From the NCBI GenBank assembly GCA_024236375.1, contig JACKKP010000001.1, positions 41,001-105,000 on the forward strand: 64,000 nucleotides of DNA, read 5' to 3'. Shown piece by piece: positions 1 through 10,037 of this stretch. The position numbers were made by a program, and so were the translations under genes. A model generated the notes under the pieces. That model had not been told where the DNA came from. It saw nothing but the letters and a program-made list of their open reading frames with translations, and made no database searches. The stretch comes from Rickettsiaceae bacterium. Its GTDB lineage: Bacteria > Pseudomonadota > Alphaproteobacteria > Rickettsiales > Rickettsiaceae. Within the stretch, counting starts at the first letter, position 1; every line of letters starts with the position of its first letter.

Positions 1-75
1 CTTTCAAATGCAATTGACAAATTATTGAAAGAGTAGGATAATTTTACTCATACGTTATAGAGATCTAAAAATCAT
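1..75. other. left window edge and leader of atpI
   Basis: Only 75 bases precede atpI. Frame 1 is open from the first base to a TAG at 34-36 and could be the last 11 codons of a gene cut by the window edge. The other forward frames also close early, so this cannot be decided. No clear Shine-Dalgarno sequence is seen before the atpI ATG. Confidence 0.25.
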
Positions 76-339
76 ATGAGCCTAAAAAATTCTGAACATA
101 TTCAGCAAAAAATTAACAAATATAAAGTTGTTAAAACAAGCTTTAAGAAGCAGCAAGACAGTAATTTAGGCTTCAATATTGCAATCGAGCTGATTTCATT
201 TGGGATAATAGGTATATTAATTGGCCTTATGCTAGATCATTTTTTTGATACAAAGGCCGTCTTTATGATTCTTTCTGTGATCATATCTCTTATAGCAAGT
301 TTAAAATTAATTTATATTAAATATATTAGAAAACAGTAA
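76..339 (+). CDS. atpI: ATP synthase protein I (AtpI-like), small membrane protein
   Basis: A short protein of 87 residues. The N-terminal 30 or so residues are hydrophilic and basic, followed by two membrane segments (about 36-55 and 62-80) and a basic C-terminus. This is the shape of the AtpI / ATPase_gene1 family, which assists assembly of the c-ring or ion uptake for F-type ATP synthase. Its stop codon directly abuts the ATG of atpB, so the two are translationally linked, which supports the call. The family is weakly conserved in sequence, so the assignment rests on shape and position. Confidence 0.8.
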   Translation: MSLKNSEHIQQKINKYKVVKTSFKKQQDSNLGFNIAIELISFGIIGILIGLMLDHFFDTKAVFMILSVIISLIASLKLIYIKYIRKQ

Positions 340-1065
340 ATGCATAATCCATTAGAACAATTTAAAATCCAGAAATTATTTGAAATAGAGTTATGGGGAT
401 TTGATATTAGTATCACTAATTCAACACTTTTCATGTTATTAGCTAGTGTAGCTATTGTAATTTATTTTATTATAGCTACTCGTAATGAGCTTATTATACC
501 CTCTAAATTACAAGTTAGCGCCGAGATGTTATATAGTTTTATCCATGATCTGGTAATACAAAATAGTGGTAATAAAGGTAAAGATTTCGTACCTGCTATA
601 TTTAGTTTGTTTTTGTTTATTTTATTATGTAATTTATTAGGTATGCTGCCTTATGGTTTTACAGTGACTAGTCATATAATCGTAACTTTTGCTCTAGCTA
701 TGATAATATTTTTAGGGATTACTATAGTAGGTTTCTATAAAAATGGTATCCATTTCCTAAGCCTATTTTTGCCTCCATCTGTTCCTTTGTGGCTTGCACC
801 TTTGATAATTATTATAGAATTATTCACTTATTTAGCCCGTCCAATAAGCTTATCATTGCGTCTTGCGGCAAATATGATAGCGGGCCATATATTATTGAAA
901 GTAATTGCTGGGTTTGTAATTTCATTGTCAATTTATTTAAAGTTTGTACCTATGCCGCTTATAGTAATTTTAATTGGCTTTGAAATTTTTATTGCTATAT
1001 TACAAGCCTATATATTTGCTATTTTATCTTGTGTATATTTAAATGATGCTTTAAACTTGCACTAA
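340..1065 (+). CDS. atpB: F0F1 ATP synthase subunit a
   Basis: Subunit a forms the proton half-channels next to the c-ring in the inner membrane. The 241-residue length is normal for the family. The protein has five to six hydrophobic helices. The conserved segment in the fourth helix, [12 protein letters not shown], carries the essential arginine (R174) that faces the c-ring carboxylate. It lies between atpI and atpE, as in other alphaproteobacterial F0 operons, which are separate from the F1 genes. No F1 genes (atpHAGDC) are present in this window. Confidence 0.97.
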   Translation: MHNPLEQFKIQKLFEIELWGFDISITNSTLFMLLASVAIVIYFIIATRNELIIPSKLQVSAEMLYSFIHDLVIQNSGNKGKDFVPAIFSLFLFILLCNLLGMLPYGFTVTSHIIVTFALAMIIFLGITIVGFYKNGIHFLSLFLPPSVPLWLAPLIIIIELFTYLARPISLSLRLAANMIAGHILLKVIAGFVISLSIYLKFVPMPLIVILIGFEIFIAILQAYIFAILSCVYLNDALNLH

Positions 1066-1170
1066 GAAATAGTTTTTTATAAAAATTAAGTTTTTCCTAA
1101 AAATATTGCTGTAACTTTGCTTTATTTGGGTTAAACTGATAAATTAACAAAATCATAGAGAGGATACTAA

Positions 1171-1395
1171 ATGGACGCGATGACATTTAAATTTATTGGA
1201 GTTGGTTTGATGGCATTTGGAATGCTTGGAGCTGCAATTGGAGTTGGTAATATTTTTGCATCATTATTAAATGCTATATCTAGAAACCCTTCAGCAAGTG
1301 AACAAATGCAAAAAATTGCTTTAATTGGAGCTGGTCTTGTAGAAGCAATGGGATTATTTTCTTTTGTAATTGCGATATTATTGATCTTTTCTTAA
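1171..1395 (+). CDS. atpE: F0F1 ATP synthase subunit c
   Basis: Proteolipid that forms the rotating c-ring. At 74 residues it has two helices joined by the polar loop SRNPSA (about 37-42), and the ion-binding carboxylate E58 in helix 2 within GLVEAMG. The residues around E58 are hydrophobic, without the polar ligands typical of sodium-dependent c subunits, so proton coupling is the likely mode. It is preceded by a 105-base gap and a good ribosome site (agagagg) 10 bases before the ATG. The gap and strong site suit the high copy number of subunit c. Confidence 0.97.
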   Translation: MDAMTFKFIGVGLMAFGMLGAAIGVGNIFASLLNAISRNPSASEQMQKIALIGAGLVEAMGLFSFVIAILLIFS

Positions 1396-1400
1396 ATATT

Positions 1401-1883
1401 ATGCCGCAATTTGATGTTAGCAGTTTTAGCTCACAGCTTTTTTGGTTAATTACTGTTGTTTCGTTATTATATATTATTGTAAGCAAATTTGTTGTGCCAA
1501 AAATTGAAATATTAATGTCTAGGCGTAGTAGCATTATAGAAGATAATATTTCTTTGGCACAGAAATATAATGACCAAATTAAAGCAATAGAATTATATAA
1601 AGCTGATATGGAACATGAAATTGCCTCTACTATAGAAGATATAAGTAGTCAGCAGCAAAACATATTTGAAGCAGAGTGGGCTAAAAAACACGATTCGATA
1701 AACAAAAAAATCAAGCAGCTACAGTTGGATTCGCACAATGATATTCAAAAATTTATAGAGCTGTTTTTGAGAGAAGAACCAAGATATTGTTGTGATTTGT
1801 CTCAAATGATTATAAAGAAAATAACTGATAAAGATGCTGACATTACTCTATTAGAAAAATTATATGACAGATATTATCAATGA
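1401..1883 (+). CDS. atpF': F0F1 ATP synthase subunit b' (peripheral stalk)
   Basis: Protein of 160 residues with one N-terminal membrane helix (about 12-30, LFWLITVVSLLYIIV) followed by a long charged helical region predicted to be a coiled coil. It begins with MPQFD, the typical b' start, and follows atpE by 5 bases. In alphaproteobacteria the stator is a b/b' heterodimer, so two adjacent b-type genes are expected. Its 3' end overlaps the start of atpF by 20 bases, suggesting coupled translation and equal amounts. Confidence 0.92.
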   Translation: MPQFDVSSFSSQLFWLITVVSLLYIIVSKFVVPKIEILMSRRSSIIEDNISLAQKYNDQIKAIELYKADMEHEIASTIEDISSQQQNIFEAEWAKKHDSINKKIKQLQLDSHNDIQKFIELFLREEPRYCCDLSQMIIKKITDKDADITLLEKLYDRYYQ

Positions 1884-2340
1884 AGAACTTATAGTTGCTA
1901 TTTGTTTTATTCTTTTTGTATTTCTTGTATATAGACCTATAAAAAAGTCTATATTAAATGTCTTGGAACAAAAAATATTAGAGATCAAAAATCATTTGCA
2001 TAAAACTGCAAATATAAAGGAAGAAGCAGAAAAGACACTTAAACTTTTAGAAAGCGAGTTGAAAGTTTTTGAGCAAAGTAAAAAAAATATTTTACTCGAA
2101 GCCAAGCATAATATTGAAAATTCAATAGCACTTAAAAATGAAGAAATGAAGTTATTGCTTGCTAGAATTGAAAACTCCGCATTGCAAAATTTACAATATC
2201 AAGCGGATCAAGCGACAGAAAATATGAAGAAACAATTTATAGATAAAACAATAAATCTAGTTCAAAATTATTTGAAAGAAACAAATAATAATTCCCTCAC
2301 ACAAGAAGACATTATAAAATTATTCACTAGTAAAAATTAA
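1864..2340 (+). CDS. atpF: F0F1 ATP synthase subunit b (peripheral stalk)
   Basis: 158 residues with one N-terminal hydrophobic helix (about 8-24, ELIVAICFILFVFLVYRP) and a long lysine/glutamate-rich helix that holds F1 static against F0. It partners with the upstream b' subunit. It is the last gene of this F0 operon. A miniature repeat element (2400-2555) lies directly after it, in the gap before the convergent rlmE gene. Confidence 0.92.
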   Translation: MTDIINEELIVAICFILFVFLVYRPIKKSILNVLEQKILEIKNHLHKTANIKEEAEKTLKLLESELKVFEQSKKNILLEAKHNIENSIALKNEEMKLLLARIENSALQNLQYQADQATENMKKQFIDKTINLVQNYLKETNNNSLTQEDIIKLFTSKN

Positions 2341-2399
2341 TCTACTTATTTGCGTTTCAATCTACAAAATTTTTGAATTTTATAACAGATGCAATTTTA

Positions 2400-2555
2400 T
2401 ATAGTTCTTTACAATAGAGTATTGCTGAGGTGTGAGTAAGAGAAAAAGCTGTGTGCTCTCAAATGCTGGGTCAACCAACATTTACCTTACATGGAAGACT
2501 TACATCAAGCAATTTCTTTTTCTTTAAATGCAATACTCTATTGTAAACGACTATA
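2400..2555 (+). repeat. miniature inverted-repeat element, copy 1
   Basis: A 156-bp element bounded by inverted repeats: the left end contains TTTACAATAGAGTATTGC and the right end its exact complement. The outer TATAGT is also mirrored, giving about 24-26 bp ends and TA dinucleotides at both borders. The interior is shared with copies at 12041-12201 (same orientation) and 41163-41322 (inverted); see for example the stretch agtaagagaaaaagctgtgt. There is no coding capacity. TA borders and this size fit a non-autonomous Tc1/mariner-IS630-like element (MITE). That assignment is inferred, as no parent transposase is present here. It sits between the convergent atpF and rlmE genes. Confidence 0.85.
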
Positions 2556-2617
2556 AGGCAGAGATTATATATAGCAAAATAGCTATTGAAAATGTGTTTC
2601 AGTTTAATCAAGAATAC

Positions 2618-3304
2618 TTATTTTTTACCAATTGCAATTAAGTAAAATTCGCTTGATTCTTTACGACTTGATTTTGGTTTAAAATGTCTTGTGATATCAA
2701 AATTTTGTTTGACCAAATTGAGTAATTCATTTTCTGCTCCACCTCGGAACACTTTAGCAATAAAAGCACCGCCGGGTGATAATATATTCATTGCAAAGTG
2801 GAAGACATCTTCACATAATGCCATAATACGTATATGGTCAGTTTGGCTATGTCCAGTAGTGTTGCCTGCCATATCACTCATTACTATATCTGCCAGTTTG
2901 CCATTTAAATTCTCAATAATCCATTGCTTTGTACTTGGATCATAAAAATCTTTTTGTACAGATATTACACCAGGAATTTCTTCCATAGCGAGTAAATCAA
3001 TCGCAACTAATATATTTTGTGCGTCTTTATTATCTGAGCCAATTAAATTAGCGGCTATTTGTGACCAACCGCCAGGTGCCGCACCAAGGTCAACTACATT
3101 TTTGCCACGTTTAAAAAGACCAAATTTTTCTTGAATTTCAAGTAGTTTATAAGCAGCACGTGATCTATAACCATCTAATTTGGCTTTAGCTACATAAGGA
3201 TCATTCAATTGTCTTTGTAACCACATTGTAGAAGATGTTTTGCGTTTTTTAGCGGTTTTTACTCTGACAAAACTACTACGATAACCACTAGAATTCATTG
3301 TCAT
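2618..3304 (-). CDS. rlmE: 23S rRNA (uridine-2'-O)-methyltransferase RlmE (FtsJ/RrmJ)
   Basis: S-adenosylmethionine-dependent enzyme that 2'-O-methylates the A-loop uridine (U2552 in E. coli) of 23S rRNA in late 50S assembly. The 228 residues contain the SAM motif [13 protein letters not shown] (about 70-82). The family's catalytic K-D-K-E set is visible: a lysine in AAYKLLE, aspartate in MSDMAG, lysine in IAKVFRGG, and glutamate in SSEFYLIA near the C-terminus. A basic N-terminal extension of about 25 residues is normal for the rickettsial form. Its start overlaps the nusB stop codon by 4 bases (ATGA), so the pair is an operon. Confidence 0.96.
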   Translation of the reverse strand: MTMNSSGYRSSFVRVKTAKKRKTSSTMWLQRQLNDPYVAKAKLDGYRSRAAYKLLEIQEKFGLFKRGKNVVDLGAAPGGWSQIAANLIGSDNKDAQNILVAIDLLAMEEIPGVISVQKDFYDPSTKQWIIENLNGKLADIVMSDMAGNTTGHSQTDHIRIMALCEDVFHFAMNILSPGGAFIAKVFRGGAENELLNLVKQNFDITRHFKPKSSRKESSEFYLIAIGKK

Positions 3305-3765
3305 TTACTATTACTATACTTATCTAATATAGAATTTACAAAACCAATCTCATTTTGATTTAACATGTCATTTGCTATATCAGTATATTCATTAACTACT
3401 ACTTTTTTAGGTATTTCAGGAAAAAAGTTTATTTCACAAATGGCTATTTGTAATATGGATAATAGTAATTTTGGCATCATAGTAAAACTTTGTTTGTCAT
3501 CTAATAATGCAATGATAGCTTTATTAATTAACTCTAAATTATCATAACTATATTTTACTAATTCTTTGAGATAATTATAGCTAGGTCGCATTTTGAATTC
3601 TTTGCCAATTTCTAAATCTTCTGTGATGTCGTCATCTTTATAAAATTCTATAATACGCATCAATAAACTATTAATATCAGAGTTAGGATTATTATTATAT
3701 TGATATATAGTTTGTATTGCAGCAATGCGGGCAATTGTTTTAGAATTAAGGGGAATTTGTTGCAT
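3301..3765 (-). CDS. nusB: transcription antitermination factor NusB
   Basis: RNA-binding factor that joins NusE (S10) on the boxA of rRNA operons to stop early termination. The 154 residues are all-helical, with the family's early [10 protein letters not shown] helix (about 12-21) and the C-terminal [10 protein letters not shown] and [11 protein letters not shown] motifs. It lies immediately upstream of rlmE with a 4-base overlap. Both gene products act on ribosomal RNA. Confidence 0.94.
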   Translation of the reverse strand: MQQIPLNSKTIARIAAIQTIYQYNNNPNSDINSLLMRIIEFYKDDDITEDLEIGKEFKMRPSYNYLKELVKYSYDNLELINKAIIALLDDKQSFTMMPKLLLSILQIAICEINFFPEIPKKVVVNEYTDIANDMLNQNEIGFVNSILDKYSNSK

Positions 3766-3881
3766 ATAACAATATCGTTAAAAGGAAATTGCGCTTGATT
3801 TTAGCAAAAAAAACTTCGTTGGTAAAGAATCATCTATAATAAAATCACAGAGAGCAAATGAGATAATTTGAATATGCGTAA

Positions 3882-4454
3882 TTACTTCTCATATTTTATT
3901 GTAAAATTAATTTTTTCTTTATTTAGCTTGTCTAGTACCGTATCTGTTATATCTAAATGATCTCTAGCAAATACAAGTTGAGAAAAAGGTAATACTATAT
4001 CGAATTGATATTCATCAGATAATTGTTGAATAATTGCTGAAAGTTTATCATATACTTTTTGTCTCGAAGCCCGATGAGTCTCTTCTAAAGATTGCTTTCT
4101 ACTATGTACTAATTTTTGTACTTCACTCACTCGATCATTAAAAATTGCTAATTGTGTTGTATATTCTTCTTCACTTAAAACTTCACGTTTTTGTAACAAA
4201 TCATATTCCATCATTTTTAATTCAATTTCTTTTTGAGTCAGGTCATTTTCAATCGTACTACTCATTTGCTTCATTGAATCTCTTATTTGTTGTATAGCAG
4301 TTGATTTTTCTAAAATTAGTTCGGTATTAATTACTGCTATATTTGTACTGGCTATGTTCCCAACTGCAAACACTGAATGACAAAAAACATAACATGCAAA
4401 AACTAATAAAATGAAATAAAAAGATTTTTTTTTCTGCATAAATTGCTCTATCAA
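3882..4454 (-). CDS. OmpH/Skp-family periplasmic chaperone
   Basis: Probable periplasmic holdase that carries unfolded outer-membrane proteins to the BAM complex. The 190 residues begin with a basic stretch and hydrophobic signal (about 11-31, ending FAVG), then IAVINTELILEKS, the typical start of mature Skp-like proteins. A long charged coiled coil follows (about 60-140), giving the tentacles of the trimer. It lies 18 bases downstream of bamA, the conserved bamA-skp order, which strongly supports the role. Confidence 0.88.
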   Translation of the reverse strand: MIEQFMQKKKSFYFILLVFACYVFCHSVFAVGNIASTNIAVINTELILEKSTAIQQIRDSMKQMSSTIENDLTQKEIELKMMEYDLLQKREVLSEEEYTTQLAIFNDRVSEVQKLVHSRKQSLEETHRASRQKVYDKLSAIIQQLSDEYQFDIVLPFSQLVFARDHLDITDTVLDKLNKEKINFTIKYEK

Positions 4455-4472
4455 TAATTAAAGTTATTATAT

Positions 4473-6866
4473 CTATAATTCAGTGGCAAATCTTAAGTTA
4501 AATGTTTGTCTTACATCATATGATTTTTTTCTGATTGGAAAACCAAAATCAAAACGCACAGGAGCAAATTGTGTGTTTAACAAAAAGCCAAAACCTACAG
4601 AAGCTCTTAATGATTTATCGTTAAAATAGCCGTAATCCGTTTTAGAATCAGCATCCCATAATGATCCTATATCTAAAAATACTGAAGCTTTTACATCAAT
4701 CTCTTTCGGTAAGAATGTTAAAGGCTTAAATAATTCAGTAGTAATAGTATAATATTTTTGTCCACCTAGTGGTTCTCCCTCAGAGTCTTTGACACTCGTA
4801 GGAATTGGTGCATTCGGATTAGGTTTGACTCTTGGCCCGATACCAGCCTGATCAAACCCTCTAAGAGAGCTACCTCCTAAGTTAAATCTATCTGGTAATC
4901 TGACTTTTTTCCCGCTAATACCTTGTATATGTCCTGCAGATGCGGTGATATTTAATGTATATTTATTGTCTACAAATGATTTATAAAACTTAATAGTTGC
5001 TTCATGTTTTATATGTTTGCTATTTCCACCAAGTCCCGTATATGTTTGTGTACCAGTTAGTAAATAACCATCTTTAGGTGACATTATATTATCCAATTTA
5101 TCATATGTTAGAGTATGACCAATGCTAGAGGCTAAAAAACTTCCTTCTTGTTCTTTAAGGTGAATTGCAACATTCTCTGATCCAGTTTTTAATTTATCAC
5201 TTTTAATACCATATTCGATCTGATGACTTAGATCTTCGAAAATATTATAACCTAAAGCAATAGAAGCTCCCGTTGCCTTTAAAGAATATTTTTGTTTTTC
5301 AAAAGACTCAAAACTACTACCTTTACCATTATCACTATGATATAAATTTGTACTTAAAACAAAATTATGACCTAAAAAATAAGGATCTATAATACCTATA
5401 TTGTAATAAATACTTTTTTTCGCTATTCGTGTACCTGCGTTCAAAGTTCTGCCGGTACCTACTAAGTTCCTTTCAATAAAAGAAATTCGACCAAAACCAC
5501 CCCCACTACTATCATAACCGATCTCAAATCCAATATTAGAGGTCGATTTATCTTCTACTGCAATATTTAAGTCAACTCGGTCAGGTTGATCAGTTTCACT
5601 AGTCATAATAGAAAGATCTTCTCTAAAATAATTCAGATTTCTCAAATTACGTAGAGCTCTGTCTACTTTATGTTTGTTTAATACATCACCTTCATCAAAT
5701 TTTAATTCCCTTCTAATAACTTGATCTTCGGTTTTCACATTACCTACAATATTAATTTTATTTATATATTCTCGCCCAACTTTTGCTATCACAAAAATCA
5801 CATCTACTTTACTATTTAATAAATCCAGTTGTAAAACTGGTTCAACATCAGCACGAGAGAATCCATGTATATTAAGGAAATTAGAAATAGCATCAGCTGT
5901 TAATTGCACTTTATTAATATTGAATAAGTCACCTTCTCTATCAGGTATTAATGCTAATATTTCTTCATTATTTACTCCTAACACTTGATTTTTTAAGGTC
6001 ATTTTACCAAAGCTATATTTTTGACCTTCATCAATAGAATAAGTGACTATAAAACTATCTTTTGTAGGAGCTAATTCAGTAGTAGCAGATATTACTCTAC
6101 AATCTGCAAATCCGACGGTTTGATAAAAACGTTGTAATAAAATTTTATCTTGTTCTATTTTAAGAGGATCATAAATGTCGTTAGATGTCAGAAAACTCAG
6201 TAAATTACTTTCTCTGGTTAAAATTATATTTTTGAGATCAGAATTTGTATAGTGTGCGTTTCCAACAAAATAAATATTTTTAACTGCAATTTTTGGACCT
6301 TCTCTGATATCAAAAGTTACTTTGACACGATTATTAGTCAGGTTTGTAATAATTGGTTCCACATGCACACCAAATCTTCCCATCCTTTGGTATAATTCTG
6401 TAATAGTTTTTACATCAGAGTTAATTTTATATTCTTTGAAACTTTCTCCAGCGTTAGTAAGCATTTCGGCTTCTAAAATATTACTTTTAATTTTTTTATT
6501 GCCCTTTAATTCTACAGCACTAACAAATAGATTTTCTTTTACTAGAATTTTCAGTATGCCATTATCATATTCAACCGTAACCTTGTCAAATAAATTACTA
6601 GCATATAGTTTTTTCAATATATTATCTTTTGTACTTAAAGAAAACTCTTCATTTGTTGTGGTGCCCAACAATTCACGAATAGTATTAGTTTCTATACGCT
6701 GATTCCCCGAAATAATAATTTTGTTTATTGGATCTGATAATGCTTCAAATGATAGAATATTGATGCACAAAATTAATATAATATTCAGAATTTTATTCAC
6801 TGTGATTTCTCTTATTTCTTGGCAATTATTGACACAAATTAATTTGCGGATATTTTTTAATATCAC
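4473..6866 (-). CDS. bamA: outer membrane protein assembly factor BamA
   Basis: Central pore of the BAM complex, inserting beta-barrel proteins into the outer membrane. After the signal peptide come five POTRA domains (about residues 45-440), then a 16-strand barrel ending in a phenylalanine-rich strand (FNLRFATEL). The barrel carries the conserved loop-6 motif GGSSLRGFDQAGIGPR. The longest frame has 797 residues, but its first 22 residues make a poor signal. A GTG at 6800, preceded by an aagagaaa-type ribosome site, gives VNKILNIILILCINILSFEALS, a proper signal peptide. The real product is therefore probably 775 residues. The skp-like gene follows 18 bases downstream. Confidence 0.96.
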   Translation of the reverse strand: MILKNIRKLICVNNCQEIREITVNKILNIILILCINILSFEALSDPINKIIISGNQRIETNTIRELLGTTTNEEFSLSTKDNILKKLYASNLFDKVTVEYDNGILKILVKENLFVSAVELKGNKKIKSNILEAEMLTNAGESFKEYKINSDVKTITELYQRMGRFGVHVEPIITNLTNNRVKVTFDIREGPKIAVKNIYFVGNAHYTNSDLKNIILTRESNLLSFLTSNDIYDPLKIEQDKILLQRFYQTVGFADCRVISATTELAPTKDSFIVTYSIDEGQKYSFGKMTLKNQVLGVNNEEILALIPDREGDLFNINKVQLTADAISNFLNIHGFSRADVEPVLQLDLLNSKVDVIFVIAKVGREYINKINIVGNVKTEDQVIRRELKFDEGDVLNKHKVDRALRNLRNLNYFREDLSIMTSETDQPDRVDLNIAVEDKSTSNIGFEIGYDSSGGGFGRISFIERNLVGTGRTLNAGTRIAKKSIYYNIGIIDPYFLGHNFVLSTNLYHSDNGKGSSFESFEKQKYSLKATGASIALGYNIFEDLSHQIEYGIKSDKLKTGSENVAIHLKEQEGSFLASSIGHTLTYDKLDNIMSPKDGYLLTGTQTYTGLGGNSKHIKHEATIKFYKSFVDNKYTLNITASAGHIQGISGKKVRLPDRFNLGGSSLRGFDQAGIGPRVKPNPNAPIPTSVKDSEGEPLGGQKYYTITTELFKPLTFLPKEIDVKASVFLDIGSLWDADSKTDYGYFNDKSLRASVGFGFLLNTQFAPVRFDFGFPIRKKSYDVRQTFNLRFATEL

Positions 6867-6980
6867 TAAAACATAAAGCTTTTATATCAATTAGAGTCAA
6901 ATATTACAATAGAAATTTTGTTTATTCTTAGAACAGTATGAGTTGATCTATTATAAATTATTAGTTTTGTGGCTAATATA

Positions 6981-8063
6981 TTAATAAATAAAATCTAAAT
7001 CTTGTTTATTAGTTATAGCTTCACGTATACGTTGCATCAAATTTTGGAAATATTGTATATTATGCCAAGTAAGCAACATAGAACCAATGATTTCTCCTAT
7101 TCTTACTGTATGATGTAAGTAAGCTTTTGAATAATGAGTGCAAGCAGGACAGGGGCAGTCAGTTTCTAATGGTTCAGTATCGTCAGCATATTTACTATTA
7201 CGAATATTCACAGTACCTTGTTTTGTGAAGGCTTGGCCGTTACGTCCTGAGCGTGTTGGAATAACACAATCAAACATATCTACTCCTCTTTTAACAGCGC
7301 CAATAATATCAGATGGCTTACCAACTCCCATAAGATAACGTGGTTTATTATAAGGTAATAAATCAGGTGCATAATCTAATACAGAAAACATAACATCTTG
7401 ACCTTCTCCTACTGCAAGCCCCCCAATTGCGTAACCTTCAAAATCTAATTTAATCAGGTCAGTAGCAGACATCTGACGTAATTCTTGATAAATTCCACCT
7501 TGTAATATGCCAAATTGAGCATAACCTTCGCGTATTTTGAAAGCATTGCGTGAGCGCTGAGCCCATCTGGAAGTTAATTGCATTGATAATTTGGTATCTT
7601 CAAAACTACAAGGATATGGAGTACATTCATCAAATGCCATAGTTATAGTACTATCTAACTTATATTGGATATCTGTTGATATTTCAGGAGATAACATATG
7701 CTTACTTCCATCAATATGTGAACGAAATATCACCCCTTCTTCACTAATTTTTCTTAAATCAGATAGTGACATTACTTGGAAACCTCCAGAGTCTGTCAAT
7801 ATAGGTCCATCCCAATTCATAAATTGTCTTAAGCCACCAAATCTGGCGATCTTATCTGCTCCTGGTTTAAGCATTAAATGATAGGTATTGCCAAGTATCA
7901 CATCACTTCCTGTAGTTTTTACTGATTCAGGAAACATAGCTTTAACAGTGCCTCTAGTACCAACTGGCATAAAAGCAGGTGTACGAATTATACCGTGTGC
8001 TGTTTCTATAATGCCAGTGCGGGCTTTATTATGTATATGTCGTATTTGAAACTTGAATTTCAT
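6981..8063 (-). CDS. tgt: tRNA-guanine(34) transglycosylase
   Basis: Exchanges guanine 34 in GUN-anticodon tRNAs (Tyr, His, Asn, Asp) for preQ1, the committed step of queuosine formation. The 360 residues include the active-site aspartates in LTDSGGFQV (about 90-98) and [13 protein letters not shown] (about 262-274), the GGLAVGEG substrate loop, and the C-terminal zinc site CPCPAC...H. Its start codon overlaps the queA stop codon (TAATG). No preQ1 synthesis genes are seen in the window, so the base may be scavenged; that point is inference. Confidence 0.97.
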   Translation of the reverse strand: MKFKFQIRHIHNKARTGIIETAHGIIRTPAFMPVGTRGTVKAMFPESVKTTGSDVILGNTYHLMLKPGADKIARFGGLRQFMNWDGPILTDSGGFQVMSLSDLRKISEEGVIFRSHIDGSKHMLSPEISTDIQYKLDSTITMAFDECTPYPCSFEDTKLSMQLTSRWAQRSRNAFKIREGYAQFGILQGGIYQELRQMSATDLIKLDFEGYAIGGLAVGEGQDVMFSVLDYAPDLLPYNKPRYLMGVGKPSDIIGAVKRGVDMFDCVIPTRSGRNGQAFTKQGTVNIRNSKYADDTEPLETDCPCPACTHYSKAYLHHTVRIGEIIGSMLLTWHNIQYFQNLMQRIREAITNKQDLDFIY

Positions 8064-9106
8064 TAGTCTAGTCTGTTTAATATCATTGCATCACCATAGC
8101 TAAAAAAGCGTAAATTGTGGCTAATAGCATATTTGTATAATGCCTTAGCTTTATCAGTGCCTATAAAAGCACACACTAACATAAAGAGGGTCGATTTGGG
8201 AAGATGAAAATTTGTTACTAGAGCATCAGCTATTTGAAACTGGTATCCTGGTTTAATGAAAATATCAGTTTTGATTGCTCCAGGCTTAATTATATTATTT
8301 TCTGCATGTGATTCGAGAGTGCGGATTGTAGTAGTGCCAACTGCAATTATACGTCTAGTTTCTTGCTTTGCTCTATTAATCATATTAGCAGCCTCTTGAG
8401 ATATTTCGCACCATTCTTCGTGCATTATATGATCTTGTAGATTATCACTCCTCACTGGTAGAAATGTACCTCCACCCACATGTAAAGTGACAAAAGCAAT
8501 TTCAACGCCTTTGTTTCTAATTCTTTCTAGTAAATCACTAGTAAAATGTAAGCCAGCTGTAGGAGCAGCTACAGAACCTTGCTCGTTACTATATACTGTT
8601 TGATACCGGTCTTTATCTAGTGACGCAGATTTTCCATATCTTTTGATATATTGAGGAAGTGGCACTTCACCGTATTTTTCTAAAAAATCGAAAATATTCT
8701 GATTATGTAAATGAAATTTGATATTTATTTCACCATATTCTTTTTTATCAGAGATAATCAGTTGATGCTTATCAATATGAAATATATCACCTATCTTTAA
8801 TTTTTTAGCAGGTTTTGCAAAGCAGGACCACTCATTTATATCTATTGGTTTATTTAGATTAATGTTAATCGATGCACCTTGTGCAGAAGTAAGAGTGAGC
8901 TTTGCATTAATAACTTTACTATTATTAAATACAACTAAATCACCAGCTTTAAAAAAATCAATTATTTCATAAAAATTGACTATTCTGCTATTGTGCACCT
9001 CTTCAGATGCAATAAGTAATTTTGCATGATCTCTTTTATCCGAAGGTATTTGAGCAATTAATTGTTCTGGGAGATCAAAATCAAAATCTTGTAGTTTCAT
9101 TATCAA
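8063..9106 (-). CDS. queA: S-adenosylmethionine:tRNA ribosyltransferase-isomerase QueA
   Basis: Transfers and isomerises the ribosyl moiety of SAM onto preQ1-tRNA to form epoxyqueuosine-tRNA. The 347 residues are family-typical, starting [28 protein letters not shown] (about 6-28), with the conserved APTAGLHFT (about 180) and [11 protein letters not shown] segments. It is co-transcribed with tgt (one-base-shared TAATG junction) and follows a small membrane gene by 6 bases. The last enzyme of the pathway, queH, lies at 26150-26842, so the late queuosine pathway is complete in this window. Confidence 0.97.
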   Translation of the reverse strand: MIMKLQDFDFDLPEQLIAQIPSDKRDHAKLLIASEEVHNSRIVNFYEIIDFFKAGDLVVFNNSKVINAKLTLTSAQGASININLNKPIDINEWSCFAKPAKKLKIGDIFHIDKHQLIISDKKEYGEINIKFHLHNQNIFDFLEKYGEVPLPQYIKRYGKSASLDKDRYQTVYSNEQGSVAAPTAGLHFTSDLLERIRNKGVEIAFVTLHVGGGTFLPVRSDNLQDHIMHEEWCEISQEAANMINRAKQETRRIIAVGTTTIRTLESHAENNIIKPGAIKTDIFIKPGYQFQIADALVTNFHLPKSTLFMLVCAFIGTDKAKALYKYAISHNLRFFSYGDAMILNRLD

Positions 9107-9112
9107 TATTAA

Positions 9113-9361
9113 TTATTTGTTATAATTGAGAAATTTATGCCGGATGATACCATAAATCGATATAAATAACCATAAACATTCGATAACTACCGATGCTGTA
9201 TTCCAATTATAAACCAGAGAATATAGGAGAAATAGAGAACCAAACAGATTCATTAGTAAATATACAGTAGAAGTAGCATTATATTTTTCTGTTTGTAAGA
9301 ATAAAAACGCCATAATGATAAATACTACTCCGACTAAACCCACCACATCAGCAAAGCTCAT
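9113..9361 (-). CDS. small membrane protein of the CBU_0592 type
   Basis: 82 residues with three hydrophobic segments (about 5-24, 31-50, 55-72) and the pattern VGLVGVVFIIMAFLFLQ, ending in a charged tail. This resembles the widespread short CBU_0592-like membrane proteins, whose function is unknown. It ends 6 bases before queA, so it is probably the first gene of the queA-tgt operon. Nothing in the sequence points to a specific substrate. Confidence 0.7.
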   Translation of the reverse strand: MSFADVVGLVGVVFIIMAFLFLQTEKYNATSTVYLLMNLFGSLFLLYSLVYNWNTASVVIECLWLFISIYGIIRHKFLNYNK

Positions 9362-9470
9362 ATTATCAAAATTTAATTTATATATTTAAAAGTTCATATA
9401 AATAAGAAAATTAATCATGCAAAATCTTTTCCGAGAAAATCAATAAAGATCAATTGAATATTGTATTTTC

Positions 9471-9878
9471 TTATATTTTTTTCATCGAAATTATGATATG
9501 CGATGGATATTTTTTCATTGAACCTGTTGATGCGTCTACAATAAAACCAGGCCAAAACAAAAGGTTGCCTATAATGGCTCCATCAAAACTTTGCGTTGAT
9601 GTAACAGATATTTGTTTATAATCAGTTTTTGCACATTTAAATTCTAATATACCTTGATCTTTATCAATGGAGATAAAAGCATTCGTATCAAGCGATATGT
9701 TATATCCTGCTCCTTTGCTGGTAGTGATATTACACACTACATTAGTTAACATCTCCTTTGTATCGGAGTCAACTGCTTTAATAAAAATATTTTGATTCGG
9801 ACCAGAAATCAAAGTTGCGCATGATGTTAACACAAAACAAGTGATCGCTAAAATGAATATATTGAGAAGGTTTTTCAT
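9471..9878 (-). CDS. lipoprotein of unknown function
   Basis: 135 residues with a classic lipoprotein signal: a basic start, a hydrophobic run, and the lipobox LTSC with the modified cysteine at C20. The mature part reads CATLISGPNQ and later GNLLFWPGFIVDASTGSMKKYP. A glycine-rich GN..FWPGF.VD..TG...YP motif of this kind recurs in small outer-membrane-type lipoproteins of many proteobacteria. No enzymatic motif is visible. It stands alone on the minus strand, 109 bases upstream of the small membrane gene and divergent from the sulfatase at 10038. Confidence 0.75.
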   Translation of the reverse strand: MKNLLNIFILAITCFVLTSCATLISGPNQNIFIKAVDSDTKEMLTNVVCNITTSKGAGYNISLDTNAFISIDKDQGILEFKCAKTDYKQISVTSTQSFDGAIIGNLLFWPGFIVDASTGSMKKYPSHIIISMKKI

Positions 9879-10037
9879 AAATCATAATTATTATTAATAT
9901 AATCTATTTATCATATAAAGCTTTGCTAAGTCAATTTTTATTTGCATAATTATGTTATTTATAAGTTGATACCTGTTGATTATCTATGATTTTTGTTTAT
10001 TTTTATGATTACTAATTAATAGTAGACATTTTTTGAT

